A DNA stretch of 45,511 nucleotides, taken from NCBI RefSeq assembly GCF_000003605.2, contig NW_003112474.1, positions 4,984 to 50,494 of the forward strand, given 5' to 3'. The notes beneath the pieces were generated by a model. That model made no database searches. It was not told where the DNA came from and was given only the letters and a program-made list of their open reading frames with translations. This stretch comes from Saccoglossus kowalevskii (taxonomy: Eukaryota > Hemichordata > Enteropneusta > Harrimaniidae). The number at the start of each line of letters is the position of its first letter. Position 1 is the stretch's first letter. Made by a program: the position numbers and the translations under genes. This document shows, piece by piece, positions 44,001-45,427 of this stretch.

Positions 44001-45427
44001 TCAGTTTTGGTGAAATTAGTCGCTATGAAATCGAAGTGGATGGAGAATTACGATACACCGGATTGTCACTTCAGACATTAATCATGGAATTGACACCGTA
44101 TCAGGAGTACGAGTTTGTCTTGGTTGCATGTACAAGTGGTGGATGTTCAAGGAGTGAACCTGTCTTTGGACGACCGCTGGAAGCACCACCAGAGAATATG
44201 GAGGCACCGTTGTTATTGGTGATCAGTGCACGGGCGATTGAAATCACATGGAGTGAACCTTTGAATCCCAATGGTGAAATCAACTTGTATGAACTCAGAC
44301 GTGACAGTCAGTTGATTTATCAAGGCCAAGGAATACGGTATCAGGACTTTGGAGAAAATGGGAGGGGGCTCACACCGGGACGGGAGTATGCATATGTCGT
44401 TACAGCTTTCAATAATGAAGGCAGTGCAGTCAGCCCACCAGCAAGGGCAAGCACTGATCAATCAAGTCCTGATGGTGTACAATTAGACAGTGTTGTAGCA
44501 GAGTCTTCGGAATCCATACGGGCATCATGGTCTCAGCCTTTGTTTCCAAATGGTGAAATTATTGAATATAACTTATATGTTGACCAAGAATTGGTGTTCT
44601 CAGCTCTAGAGTACAGTAAAGTTGTTTATGGTTTAGCGCCGTACACAGAATATGAATTCCGTCTTCAAGCTTGCACTGAATTAGGATGTGCATTTAGTGA
44701 CAGAGAAATGGTGTACACACTCCAAGATGAACCTACGGACCAAGGATCACCGTTATTATCGCCACTTGACAATGGCGTTCACGTTAAATGGTATCTGCCA
44801 CAACAACCGAATGGTGTTATTCTTGGCTATGAACTGAAGCGTAGACACTATGAGACATACACAGGACATACAAATGGTCTTGTCTCGGTTGTCAATACAA
44901 CTGACCTGGAATATAATGATATGGATCCATCATTACAGCCAAGCTATGAGTATGAATATCAGGTCATCTCGTACAATAGCATTGGTAGAGCTCCAAGTTC
45001 ATGGTCACGAATCAAGATGCCTGATGCACCTCCAGAGGTAACTGTCATTTTTACATTTTTTACATATCTATATTTTCACTTTTATTTGTGTTTTTATGTG
45101 CTGTGTTTTTCAAAATATGTACGTTAAGAAATTAAACAAATGAATATTGCATTTTGGAATGTCTTAATGTTAATGTTAATGTTATAAATTTGAATTATAG
45201 GAACATTTTATTTCAATAAGTTCATAAATATACCAGTACTATTAAACTATGATACTATGAATATATTTGCTGTAAAAATTATTAATCTAACATTGTGTGT
45301 TTTATTATAGGGCATGTTGCCGCCAATAATATCTGATATCCATGCTTATCAGTTGACATTGACAATACAAGAACCTCTGGAAAGCAACGGTATTATCATC
45401 GGTTACACAATTAACAGAATGAACTGA
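1541..45427 (+). CDS. USH2A: Usherin (USH2A) homolog, 55 exons, 3' end of gene probably outside window
   Basis: In vertebrates usherin is a basement-membrane and ciliary/stereociliary adhesion protein acting with ADGRV1 and whirlin. The exons join into one frame of about 4,788 codons. Domain order with approximate residues: signal peptide 1-31; LamG-like 33-270; LamNT 271-514; ten EGF-lam repeats 515-1058; FN3 1-4 1059-1472; FN3 5 first half 1473-1548; LamG1 1549-1738; LamG2 1739-1900; FN3 5 second half to 1974; FN3 6-17; FN3 18 carrying a Cys-pair insert (about 3170-3480); FN3 19-31; start of FN3 32. Order and residue numbers track my memory of human usherin (about 5,202 aa) closely, so a few FN3 domains, the transmembrane helix and the PDZ-binding tail are missing downstream. 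All 54 introns read as GT-AG with matching phases. Start: ATG 1541 has an in-frame TAA at 1523; a second ATG at 1565 (Met9) would give a more compact signal peptide. The TGA may not be the true end. Confidence 0.9.
2044..3267 (+). other. Intron 1 (1.2 kb)
   Basis: Plain AT-rich intron. A short open stretch at 2431-2688 has no recognisable domain and no splice signals that fit, so I take it as non-coding. Confidence 0.7.
3268..3427 (+). CDS. USH2A: Exon 2: LamG-like domain, middle
   Basis: Residues 168-221. The jelly-roll strand pattern IIFAVMVSTTTINFDY and LSLSTWQNLAIQ (the W-x-NLAI motif of LamG-like folds) is visible. Acceptor CCAATAG, donor CAG|GTATGG; enters with one base and ends on a codon boundary. 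Confidence 0.82.
3739..3830. repeat. 47-bp tandem duplication in intron 2
   Basis: A 28-bp string beginning GATATGCACTGCTGGTG occurs at 3739 and again at 3786, and each copy is followed by TAGCATACCGATA. The spacing is 47 bp. Confidence 0.85.
4555..4687 (+). CDS. USH2A: Exon 3: LamG-like domain, later strands
   Basis: Residues 222-265. Begins IYDAKISVFINGLESDG, the strand typical of LamG/concanavalin-like folds, then TIRVGQRLN. Acceptor TTATCTAG, donor G|GTTAGT; phase 1 end completed as Gly by exon 4. Confidence 0.85.
4688..8028 (+). other. Intron 3 (3.3 kb)
   Basis: The longest intron I assign. Apart from a 30-bp tandem repeat near 5113 I see only AT-rich sequence and homopolymer runs (for example poly-T near 6771). 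No ORF here has recognisable protein features. Confidence 0.65.
5113..5202. repeat. 30-bp tandem repeat, three copies
   Basis: Copies start at 5113, 5143 and 5173, each with ATTGACCTCTATGATGTCA and then a diverging tail; a fourth partial ATTGACCTCT is at 5213. Each unit contains TGATGTCA, one base from the CRE palindrome TGACGTCA. The 30-bp period leaves a frame open, but I take this as non-coding. Confidence 0.85.
8029..8366 (+). CDS. USH2A: Exon 4: end of LamG-like domain and start of LamNT
   Basis: Residues 266-378. SQYIGRMQEFQFYSLTLTNR closes the LamG-like fold. ECRCPDSHPRVNPTDSRFC begins the laminin N-terminal domain with the usherin-style Cys pattern, followed by LSSYWISAFLDDITIVIDL. 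Acceptor TATTACAG, donor CAG|GTAAAT, phase 0 end. Confidence 0.9.
8600..8787 (+). CDS. USH2A: Exon 5: LamNT domain, middle
   Basis: Residues 379-440. FYVVLQFYSPQPTALTIQRK followed by WEDWQYLAQDC is the characteristic laminin domain VI core (LQF..PRP..M.I.RS..G..W.P.QY.A.DC). Acceptor TCATTGTAG, donor GG|GTATGT; phase 2 end. Confidence 0.9.
9598..9819 (+). CDS. USH2A: Exon 6: LamNT domain, C-terminal part
   Basis: Residues 441-514. NITFQLLAPEPVARPGYNDF, TPELLEFVKATQIRLRL, then NYFGIEEITVSAR, matching the laminin VI ending of the form YYA..D..V.GRC. The final Arg codon is completed by exon 7. Acceptor TTGCCAG, donor AG|GTAAGT. Confidence 0.9.
10783..10876 (+). CDS. USH2A: Exon 7: EGF-lam 1, first part
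   Basis: Residues 515-546. CNCHGHGSTCDMSTNPYQCDC is the conserved first laminin-type EGF repeat after LamNT. Acceptor TTGACAG, donor ATG|GTAAGT, phase 0 end. Confidence 0.9.
10877..12600 (+). other. Intron 7 (1.7 kb)
   Basis: Non-coding. It contains the repeated ATAAGCCC sequence near 12206-12292 and two TACCGGTA palindromes (near 11063 and 11268). Nothing else recognised. Confidence 0.6.
12206..12292. repeat. ATAAGCCC-type repeat, possibly transposon-derived
   Basis: CCCAGAGTATAAGCCCA occurs at 12222 and 12276 (54 bp apart), preceded by a related CATAAGCCCCTCC at about 12210. Motifs of this style occur in dispersed DNA-transposon remnants of animals, but I cannot name a family. Confidence 0.5.
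12601..12924 (+). CDS. USH2A: Exon 8: EGF-lam 1 (end), 2 and start of 3
   Basis: Residues 547-654. CERCKPLYNDKPFR closes repeat 1; CECYGHATSC through CDQCKTNYYRELG is repeat 2, which has a longer loop with DHNRGGGGVC; CSCNIAGVV starts repeat 3. Acceptor is a poly-T tract then TAG, donor AAG|GTATGC; exact codon ends on both sides. Confidence 0.92.
13504..13696 (+). CDS. USH2A: Exon 9: EGF-lam 3 (end) and 4 (start)
   Basis: Residues 655-718. GGQCNCKLYVTGRQCDTCKT finishes repeat 3 and CVCSPAGSIGSGSC with CVCKTNVIG begins repeat 4. Acceptor GATTTCAG, donor G|GTAAGT, phase 1 end. Confidence 0.92.
13934..14232 (+). CDS. USH2A: Exon 10: EGF-lam 4 (end), 5, 6 (start)
   Basis: Residues 719-818. INCNQCNYGYKNL ends repeat 4, CNCDPFGSTSQYC to DNYYGLDSGGC is repeat 5, and CDCDPSGSLPGITC starts repeat 6. 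Acceptor TTTTTACAG, donor CAG|GTGAGT, phase 0 end. Confidence 0.92.
14505..14754 (+). CDS. USH2A: Exon 11: EGF-lam 6 (end), 7, 8 (start)
   Basis: Residues 819-901. GTKCNECKDDYHSLL closes repeat 6, CGCNTDGTLAGSTVC to CNQCQGNSWGL is repeat 7, CNCDASG opens repeat 8. Acceptor CCCAACAG, donor G|GTATGA, phase 1 end. Confidence 0.92.
15072..15185 (+). CDS. USH2A: Exon 12: EGF-lam 8, middle
   Basis: Residues 902-939. TLFGDQVSPTDLVC, CDQNSGQCACLTGREGRQC, then CSSG. Acceptor TTTTGTAG, donor G|GTAAGA; phase 1 on both sides. The start of this exon has a slightly longer loop than neighbouring repeats. Confidence 0.9.
15307..15499 (+). CDS. USH2A: Exon 13: EGF-lam 8 (end) and 9
   Basis: Residues 940-1003. 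YYLPDNNGRGC closes repeat 8; CACHPIATLPGTTC, GGQCVCKGNGAGVSGRQC and CLTGYYNF make repeat 9. Acceptor ATTTTTCAG, donor AC|GTAAGT, phase 2 end. Confidence 0.92.
15848..16011 (+). CDS. USH2A: Exon 14: EGF-lam 10
   Basis: Residues 1004-1058. CTSCNCNIAGSVGTGC, NSGVCQCKQYVMGVKCDTC and NPYGCTKC form the tenth and last laminin EGF repeat, the same number as human usherin. Acceptor TTTATAG, donor T|GTAAGC, phase 1 end. Confidence 0.92.
16099..16258. repeat. Degenerate ~40-bp repeat with octamer ATGCAAAT, intron 14
   Basis: Variants of AACTCTGCACTCTT occur near 16099, 16141, 16178, 16207 and 16242. ATGCAAAT, the POU-domain octamer, lies between them at about 16121, 16197 and 16233. The copies are imperfect and unevenly spaced. 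Confidence 0.7.
16387..16548 (+). CDS. USH2A: Exon 15: FN3-1, N-terminal half
   Basis: Residues 1059-1112. PAPTWEALSPYSIKLTWEPP followed by DEPNGAIQSYSLF shows the FN3 B-strand Trp and the PNG turn typical of usherin FN3 domains. Acceptor TTTTTTCAG, donor G|GTAGGA; phase 1-1 exon. Confidence 0.9.
16752..16955 (+). CDS. USH2A: Exon 16: FN3-1 end and FN3-2 start
   Basis: Residues 1113-1180. IQPYTEYIYYIVTANTAGST is the FN3 E-F-G region, then IPNGFDILIVSNIQARSADF begins FN3-2. Acceptor TTTTACAG, donor G|GTATGT; phase 1-1. Confidence 0.9.
16956..17685 (+). other. Intron 16 (0.7 kb)
   Basis: AT-rich intron with no recognised element. Confidence 0.6.
17686..17979 (+). CDS. USH2A: Exon 17: FN3-2 end and FN3-3 start
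   Basis: Residues 1181-1278. LIPFTNYTFTLTVCIDSGCG is the Cys-type F-G hairpin of FN3-2; LPPIATPLSSTEIFVLWQPP with MAPNG begins FN3-3. Acceptor GCTTTTTAG, donor G|GTAAGT; phase 1-1. Confidence 0.9.
18107..18376 (+). CDS. USH2A: Exon 18: FN3-3, C-terminal half with long loop
   Basis: Residues 1279-1368. After VITHYELFMRG there is an insert of about 40 residues rich in Pro and Asp before LSPYTQYEFKVASRNSVGST resumes the FN3 fold. The C-C' region is therefore unusually long. Acceptor TTTTCAG, donor G|GTAAAT. Confidence 0.88.
18520..18686 (+). CDS. USH2A: Exon 19: FN3-4, N-terminal half
   Basis: Residues 1369-1424. SMPTPVILTVSSSTLSVTWQ, then a QGLITVYNVYWM strand. Acceptor TGTCTCAG, donor CAG|GTATGT, phase 0 end. 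Confidence 0.88.
19165..19309 (+). CDS. USH2A: Exon 20: FN3-4, C-terminal half
   Basis: Residues 1425-1472. FEPFSTQTFYIESCNSVGCV gives the Cys-type F-G hairpin. Acceptor TTTTTCAG, donor G|GTAGGT, phase 1 end. Confidence 0.88.
19553..19780 (+). CDS. USH2A: Exon 21: FN3-5, N-terminal half, before the LamG pair
   Basis: Residues 1473-1548. SPSVEGYNSTTMYISWIPPS with LLNGPAPSYQLQR is the A-B-C part of an FN3 domain, but no E-F-G strands follow: the next exon is LamG. The matching second half is in exons 26-27. Acceptor CAATTCAG, donor G|GTAAGT; phase 1-1. Confidence 0.85.
19986..20264 (+). CDS. USH2A: Exon 22: LamG1, first part
   Basis: Residues 1549-1641. IELDFRTQRPSPAS, LDALLLFAVSDGQQEEYIVI, then DDGEWHHILVLRNG: the jelly-roll signature ..G.LL...D.....L.L..G and DG.WH. 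Acceptor TTTATTAG, donor G|GTAAGT; phase 1-1. An internal GGTAAAA at 20174 is not used because the frame continues through WHH. Confidence 0.9.
20873..21163 (+). CDS. USH2A: Exon 23: LamG1, second part
   Basis: Residues 1642-1738. TIGVYMGGLPNEFVI and RQGFVGCMRNVRIKK are the LamG ending (..GGLP........F.GC...); GCPAQLQPG closes it. Acceptor GTTAACAG, donor G|GTGAAT; phase 1-1. Confidence 0.9.
21282..21436 (+). CDS. USH2A: Exon 24: LamG2, first part
   Basis: Residues 1739-1790. FSFSISFDFRTEINSGLLIT and GAYILIQLIDGNLQ. Acceptor CTTTGCAG, donor CAG|GTTAGC, phase 0 end. Confidence 0.9.
21622..21886 (+). CDS. USH2A: Exon 25: LamG2, middle
   Basis: Residues 1791-1878. SLCNGQWQSVTFSKTTTQLS is the NG.WH-like strand, and ISSSLNIGGVSDQSD is the LamG GG turn. 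Acceptor CTGTAG, donor G|GTGAGT, phase 1 end. Confidence 0.88.
22074..22280 (+). CDS. USH2A: Exon 26: LamG2 end and FN3-5 continuation
   Basis: Residues 1879-1947. GYGGCLKNLRINSGTAIDF and LDGCPP end LamG2. DPQITTIYQGVTNSYYDTGL then resumes FN3-type C'-E strands. Acceptor TCTCAG, donor G|GTAAGA; phase 1-1. Confidence 0.87.
22494..22574 (+). CDS. USH2A: Exon 27: FN3-5, C-terminal F-G strands
   Basis: Residues 1948-1974. With exon 26 it reads LQVYTEYIYRVISSNDQGSA and SEWSSGRTLEG, the F-G hairpin of an N-type FN3 domain. This 81-bp exon is the second smallest domain piece in the gene by content and is phase 1-1. Acceptor TTTCATAG, donor G|GTAAGA. Confidence 0.85.
22815..23006 (+). CDS. USH2A: Exon 28: FN3-6, N-terminal half
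   Basis: Residues 1975-2038. APTGISAPNDPISPDGYTIE and VRWQQSGGNTGLITQYILS. Acceptor TTCATAG, donor G|GTAAAT; phase 1-1. Confidence 0.85.
24038..24466. repeat. 22-bp minisatellite, about 19 units, CArG/TEAD motifs
   Basis: Units begin at CC 24038, 24060, 24082, then every 22 bp from 24115 to 24445. The consensus is CCATATATGG, then AATGTACATG, then TG. CCATATATGG is a palindrome and a perfect CArG box (CC(A/T)6GG), intact in about 11 units. GGAATG, overlapping its end, is a TEAD/MCAT-type core. ACATGT is a further palindrome. Variation is highest at the two ends of the array. Confidence 0.93.
25301..25416. mobile_element. Small inverted-repeat element (MITE-like), intron 28
   Basis: Left arm 25301-25320 (AGATAGTCAAAACACTTAGG) and right arm 25397-25416 are reverse complements at 18 of 20 positions, enclosing about 76 bp. 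No ORF. This could be a non-autonomous DNA transposon or a structured hairpin; no clear target-site duplication seen. Confidence 0.55.
25591..25741. mobile_element. Second small inverted-repeat element (MITE-like), intron 28
   Basis: Left arm 25591-25609 (TTGTCCAAGTTTAAATAAT) pairs with right arm 25722-25741 (GTTATTTAAACTTTGGACAA) with one extra base and one mismatch. The interior is AT-rich without an ORF and the total is 151 bp. Confidence 0.55.
25798..25908 (+). CDS. USH2A: Exon 29: FN3-6, C-terminal half
   Basis: Residues 2039-2075. ITGVIPYTNYRVTVTACTAG then GCTESDSVFIQT, a Cys-type F-G hairpin. Acceptor ATTCACAG, donor G|GTATGT; phase 1-1. Confidence 0.9.
26240..26443 (+). CDS. USH2A: Exon 30: FN3-7, N-terminal part
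   Basis: Residues 2076-2143. PEGVNPPVATEKMSTSLKLS, then WSEPYRPNGIITGYALYM and LSTFTSYQFKLT. Acceptor TTTCCACAG, donor G|GTAAGT; phase 1-1. Confidence 0.9.
26816..27105 (+). CDS. USH2A: Exon 31: FN3-7 end and most of FN3-8
   Basis: Residues 2144-2240. ACTVVGCTDSDVVSISTGQ ends FN3-7; IDAPTIYVEGPRTIEVEWNP and LMPGTTYFIRIA are FN3-8. Acceptor CCACTAG, donor GCG|GTAAGT, phase 0 end. Confidence 0.9.
27106..28088 (+). other. Intron 31 (1.0 kb)
   Basis: Contains a three-copy 47-bp tandem repeat near 27393. The remainder has a more GC-rich stretch at about 27260-27400 that could be a transposon remnant, but I see no terminal repeats. Confidence 0.5.
27393..27533. repeat. 47-bp tandem repeat, three near-identical copies
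   Basis: Units beginning ACACTCCTGCTTTAAATTAA start at 27393, 27440 and 27487 and show essentially no divergence, so the expansion is recent (or an assembly duplication). Confidence 0.9.
28089..28236 (+). CDS. USH2A: Exon 32: FN3-8 end and FN3-9 start
   Basis: Residues 2241-2289. ACNGGGCITSSASIATTHED closes FN3-8; VPAPSVIALSPYSLYVSWTQ with PDQPNG begins FN3-9. Acceptor TTCAACAG, donor G|GTAAAT, phase 1 end. Confidence 0.9.
28631..28945 (+). CDS. USH2A: Exon 33: FN3-9 end and FN3-10 start
   Basis: Residues 2290-2394. VITSYSLYQNGIVIQTGLL, LHTFRVEACTTSGCTVGSAT, then VNVIDAYSVSAYWTSPSQPN for FN3-10. Acceptor ATCTCTTAG, donor G|GTAAGT; phase 1-1. Confidence 0.9.
29010..29045. repeat. TG/TCTG microsatellite
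   Basis: A run of (TG)n passes into (TCTG)n at the 5' end of intron 33, directly before the 147-bp tandem repeat. Confidence 0.9.
29051..29665. repeat. Degenerate ~147-bp tandem repeat, about four copies, intron 33
   Basis: Each copy runs GATATC, then a variant of AATGAAACTTGGTACATAGA, then TGCTCTAGAACAATGCACAG, then an AT-rich part with TAATTTGCATAATTAG. GATATC anchors are at 29052, 29198 and 29347; ACTTGGT-type anchors are at 29087, 29234, 29385 and about 29578. Copies are clearly related but well diverged; the last spacing is longer. Confidence 0.8.
29859..30038 (+). CDS. USH2A: Exon 34: FN3-10, C-terminal half
   Basis: Residues 2395-2454. DTRILYNGTEAETDIVITGV and PFTNYNAQVKASNTMGMLMS. 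FN3-10 lacks the usual Cys pair or SEW motif and is one of the more divergent domains. Acceptor GTTTTAG, donor G|GTAGGT; phase 1-1. Confidence 0.87.
30516..30666 (+). CDS. USH2A: Exon 35: FN3-11, N-terminal half
   Basis: Residues 2455-2504. PDGVLPPNLTPLSPTSIQVT then WQAPARNNAPGQSVYQVVY. The usual PNG turn is replaced by a longer NNAPGQ loop. Acceptor TCTGACAG, donor AA|GTATGT, phase 2 end. Confidence 0.87.
30990..31132 (+). CDS. USH2A: Exon 36: FN3-11, C-terminal half
   Basis: Residues 2505-2552. YTLTGLTSFIEYEFKLIASN and IGSTHSEWVSTV, the N-type F-G hairpin. Acceptor TTTCACAG, donor A|GTAAGT, phase 1 end. Confidence 0.88.
31249..31385 (+). CDS. USH2A: Exon 37: FN3-12, N-terminal half
   Basis: Residues 2553-2598. 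IDPPMATILGPTSMIVSWEE and PAEPNGEIIEVKLYQN. The intron before it is only 116 bp, the shortest I assign. Acceptor TTTGTAG, donor ACT|GTAAGT, phase 0 end. Confidence 0.9.
31492..31627 (+). CDS. USH2A: Exon 38: FN3-12, C-terminal half
   Basis: Residues 2599-2643. YTLDDLVANTAYYFKVEVCN and SAGCTASDNSLTY. Acceptor ATCTTCTAG, donor G|GTATGT, phase 1 end. Confidence 0.9.
31920..32213 (+). CDS. USH2A: Exon 39: FN3-13, whole domain in one exon
   Basis: Residues 2644-2741. IAAPTLFSETPTSILISWSP, YPNGVLQSYELERRLQG and FTTYEYRVIVKNSAGSTSSE. This phase 1-1 exon is a complete FN3 unit without the usual mid-domain intron. Acceptor TTTCTTAG, donor C|GTAAGT. Confidence 0.92.
32539..32736 (+). CDS. USH2A: Exon 40: FN3-14, N-terminal part
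   Basis: Residues 2742-2807. LATPIVEILSSTSIRVAWQP, PAQPNGEIVSYTVKM and LVPYTQYT. Acceptor CTGTACAG, donor G|GTAAGA; phase 1-1. Confidence 0.9.
32855..33070 (+). CDS. USH2A: Exon 41: FN3-14 end and FN3-15 start
   Basis: Residues 2808-2879. TVQACTGGGCTESNSVVITT, then LDEPVATAITQNYIAVVWTP with PNRPNGDNIRYEL. Acceptor GATCCACAG, donor G|GTAAAT; phase 1-1. Confidence 0.9.
33071..33907 (+). other. Intron 41 (0.8 kb)
   Basis: From about 33240 to 33530 the plus strand is rich in A and C with few G, unlike the T-rich introns around it. This could be an element inserted in reverse orientation, but no ends or ORF are visible. Confidence 0.4.
33908..34153 (+). CDS. USH2A: Exon 42: FN3-15 end and FN3-16 start
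   Basis: Residues 2880-2961. FWELVYSGTQTSFQDLGLP, FTTYQYRVTVYNTVGQLTSD, then ATTIDHTSVFLEWTTP for FN3-16. Acceptor TTTGTATAG, donor A|GTAAGT; phase 1-1. Confidence 0.88.
34721..34933 (+). CDS. USH2A: Exon 43: FN3-16, C-terminal half
   Basis: Residues 2962-3032. LQGNVVEYIISYSKTPGVIL and LVGLTPNTLYEFKQIIDNGA. The F-G hairpin is of neither common type. Acceptor TTTGCAG, donor G|GTTTGT, a weaker donor than its neighbours. Confidence 0.85.
35351..35553 (+). CDS. USH2A: Exon 44: FN3-17, N-terminal part
   Basis: Residues 3033-3100. GFSPPNVYAINSTAFRVSWQ, PESPNGDILNYTVYVD and NLQPYTVYDVK. Acceptor TTCTTGCAG, donor AAG|GTACGT, phase 0 end. Confidence 0.9.
35690..35898 (+). CDS. USH2A: Exon 45: FN3-17 end and FN3-18 first half
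   Basis: Residues 3101-3169. VEVCTSFGCYMSDVTKATTQ, then VDPPNLRVLGSISIAVDWLP and QSNGVLQGYDIYRRTL. After that strand the FN3 stops and the Cys-rich insert begins (ACNTE). Acceptor TTATTCAG, donor GA|GTAAGT, phase 2 end. Confidence 0.9.
36315..36414 (+). CDS. USH2A: Exon 46: Cys-rich insert, start
   Basis: Residues 3170-3203. DSNSCSYVQCRITESLCGTT and CYSGNK: four spaced single Cys before the Cys-pair section. Acceptor CTTCACAG, donor AAG|GTAGGT, phase 0 end. Confidence 0.87.
36710..36989 (+). CDS. USH2A: Exon 47: Cys-pair repeats 1-7
   Basis: Residues 3204-3296. Seven Cys-Cys doublets at regular short intervals: ACCN, ECCN, ICCG, QCCN, ICCI, ACCG, ICCR, often with G and Y between them (GYQCCNGQYLAV). 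This matches the Cys-rich segment known within the FN3 array of vertebrate usherin. Acceptor TTTTGCAG, donor G|GTTAGA, phase 1 end. Confidence 0.9.
37306..37493 (+). CDS. USH2A: Exon 48: Cys-pair repeats 8-11
   Basis: Residues 3297-3359. MFYDGYNSQCCG, VCCEDTVSGSAYAPDN, QCCGTGYVEQ and LCCEDETGNSQ. Acceptor ATTTCTAG, donor CAG|GTAGGA. If the donor is not used the frame runs on to a TGA at 37593-37595, ending GPGPGCCA. Confidence 0.88.
37994..38360 (+). CDS. USH2A: Exon 49: Cys-pair repeats 12-13 and end of Cys-rich insert
   Basis: Residues 3360-3481. KCCGLEKISVTQQCCN are the last doublets. The remaining Cys are single (CADKGTLGAQECGTGVVC, YCDMCDFDRNNYICG). LVYSADINTFTYI then returns to an FN3 strand. 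Acceptor TTCACAG, donor G|GTAAGA, phase 1 end. Confidence 0.88.
38436..38617. mobile_element. MITE-like element with ~21-bp terminal inverted repeats, intron 49
   Basis: Left end ACTGTAAAATCTGTATTAGA matches the reverse complement of the right end (38597-38617) at all but two positions. The interior repeats variants of GCGGCTTCTATTAG four times, a style of short non-autonomous DNA transposon common in invertebrate genomes. No ORF; the family cannot be named from sequence alone. Confidence 0.7.
38722..38919 (+). CDS. USH2A: Exon 50: FN3-18 second half and FN3-19 start
   Basis: Residues 3482-3547. LSAFTTYEYAIMATNTIGSV with TSEYSRATTEES completes FN3-18 after the Cys-rich insert; LPPQWSVRPGQLDTIYLSWV and PSSPNG start FN3-19. 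Acceptor CAACCCAG, donor G|GTAAGT; phase 1-1. Confidence 0.9.
38920..39643 (+). other. Intron 50 (0.7 kb)
   Basis: No recognised element. A short stretch around 39151-39222 holds complementary GGTGGATGG, CCACCAC and CCATCCAC words that could fold. Confidence 0.5.
39644..39798 (+). CDS. USH2A: Exon 51: FN3-19, most of C-terminal half
   Basis: Residues 3548-3599. ITSYMLIRDNIEVYRGMDMS and YEDYQYVLRVCTYQGCTDSQ. Acceptor TTTTTAG, donor CCA|GTAAGT, phase 0 end. Confidence 0.9.
39910..40111 (+). CDS. USH2A: Exon 52: FN3-19 end and FN3-20 start
   Basis: Residues 3600-3666. VTAATLEAPPADVFAPGLNA, then SSTSIVITWQIPGQPNGVIT. Acceptor GTTTTGAAG (unusual, purine before AG), donor G|GTATGT, phase 1 end. 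Confidence 0.87.
40190..41430 (+). mobile_element. Decayed LINE (non-LTR retrotransposon) 3' end in intron 52
   Basis: Same strand as the host gene. Three frames hold successive pieces of a LINE C-terminus. 40199-40555: LFDKLIRPILIYGSDVWG and GLYGELGRYPLETF, the reverse transcriptase thumb/end signature. 40552-40779: MIKYFNRIKNSSNPLLKLAF. 40898-41224: FRLSDHNLKIETGRHKGIPL and RLCSLCDQNEVEDEYHLMMS, with a terminal CxxC...H...C motif. Frameshifts fall at poly-A runs (near 40544 and 40805). The 5' part with the catalytic motif is missing, so this is a 5'-truncated dead copy. Confidence 0.85.
41438..41545 (+). CDS. USH2A: Exon 53: FN3-20, C-terminal half
   Basis: Residues 3667-3702. LDAYTEYSFSVTACTVIGCT followed by SSDTASVTTLQAPPQ. 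It resumes the host frame after the LINE-bearing intron. Acceptor GTCTCGTAG, donor G|GTATGA; phase 1-1. Confidence 0.9.
41895..45037 (+). CDS. USH2A: Exon 54: FN3-21 to FN3-31 in one 3,143-bp exon
   Basis: Residues 3703-4750. Eleven complete FN3 domains follow one another without an intron. Domain starts can be read from linkers such as TPMGIPIPRV, PPSGMGPPNL, VPSGIQSFIV, PPANQPAPTL, PPSGVDPPRV, SPGVVSPPEL, PPENMEAPLL and SPDGVQLDSV. Cys-type hairpins (VCLVSGCG, ACTNMGCS, ACNSGGCT, ACTSGGCS, ACTELGCA) mix with N-type ones (NSQGSVDSGW, NSKGFTDSDW, NSIGRAPSSW). The sixth domain carries a basic RKKR motif in a loop. The acceptor is TTTATTAG; the donor GAG|GTAACT leaves the exon at a codon boundary just after PPE of the next linker. 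Confidence 0.92.
43445..43456 (+). other. USH2A: Furin-type RKKR motif in FN3-26
   Basis: The codons read Arg-Lys-Lys-Arg followed by Ala, in the context VAIQLRKKRAIDDPVYTDS, within an unusually long C-C' loop of the FN3 domain. It fits the R-x-(K/R)-R proprotein convertase consensus. Whether it is cleaved is unknown. Confidence 0.55.
45311..45427 (+). CDS. USH2A: Exon 55: FN3-32 start, ends at in-frame TGA
   Basis: Residues 4751-4788. LPPIISDIHAYQLTLTIQEP and ESNGIIIGYTINRMN are FN3 A to C strands, then TGA at 45425-45427, one base before a strong donor (G|GTAAAT at 45429). The domain is incomplete at the stop and downstream usherin domains are absent. This may be a real short isoform, an allele or a sequencing error. 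Acceptor TTATTATAG. Confidence 0.75.
   Translation, partial: GMLPPIISDIHAYQLTLTIQEPLESNGIIIGYTINRMN

Noticed and set aside
42056..44461. Antisense ORFs of 60-93 codons opposite exon 54
   Set aside because: They lie opposite a long high-confidence coding exon and have no domain features; expected by chance.
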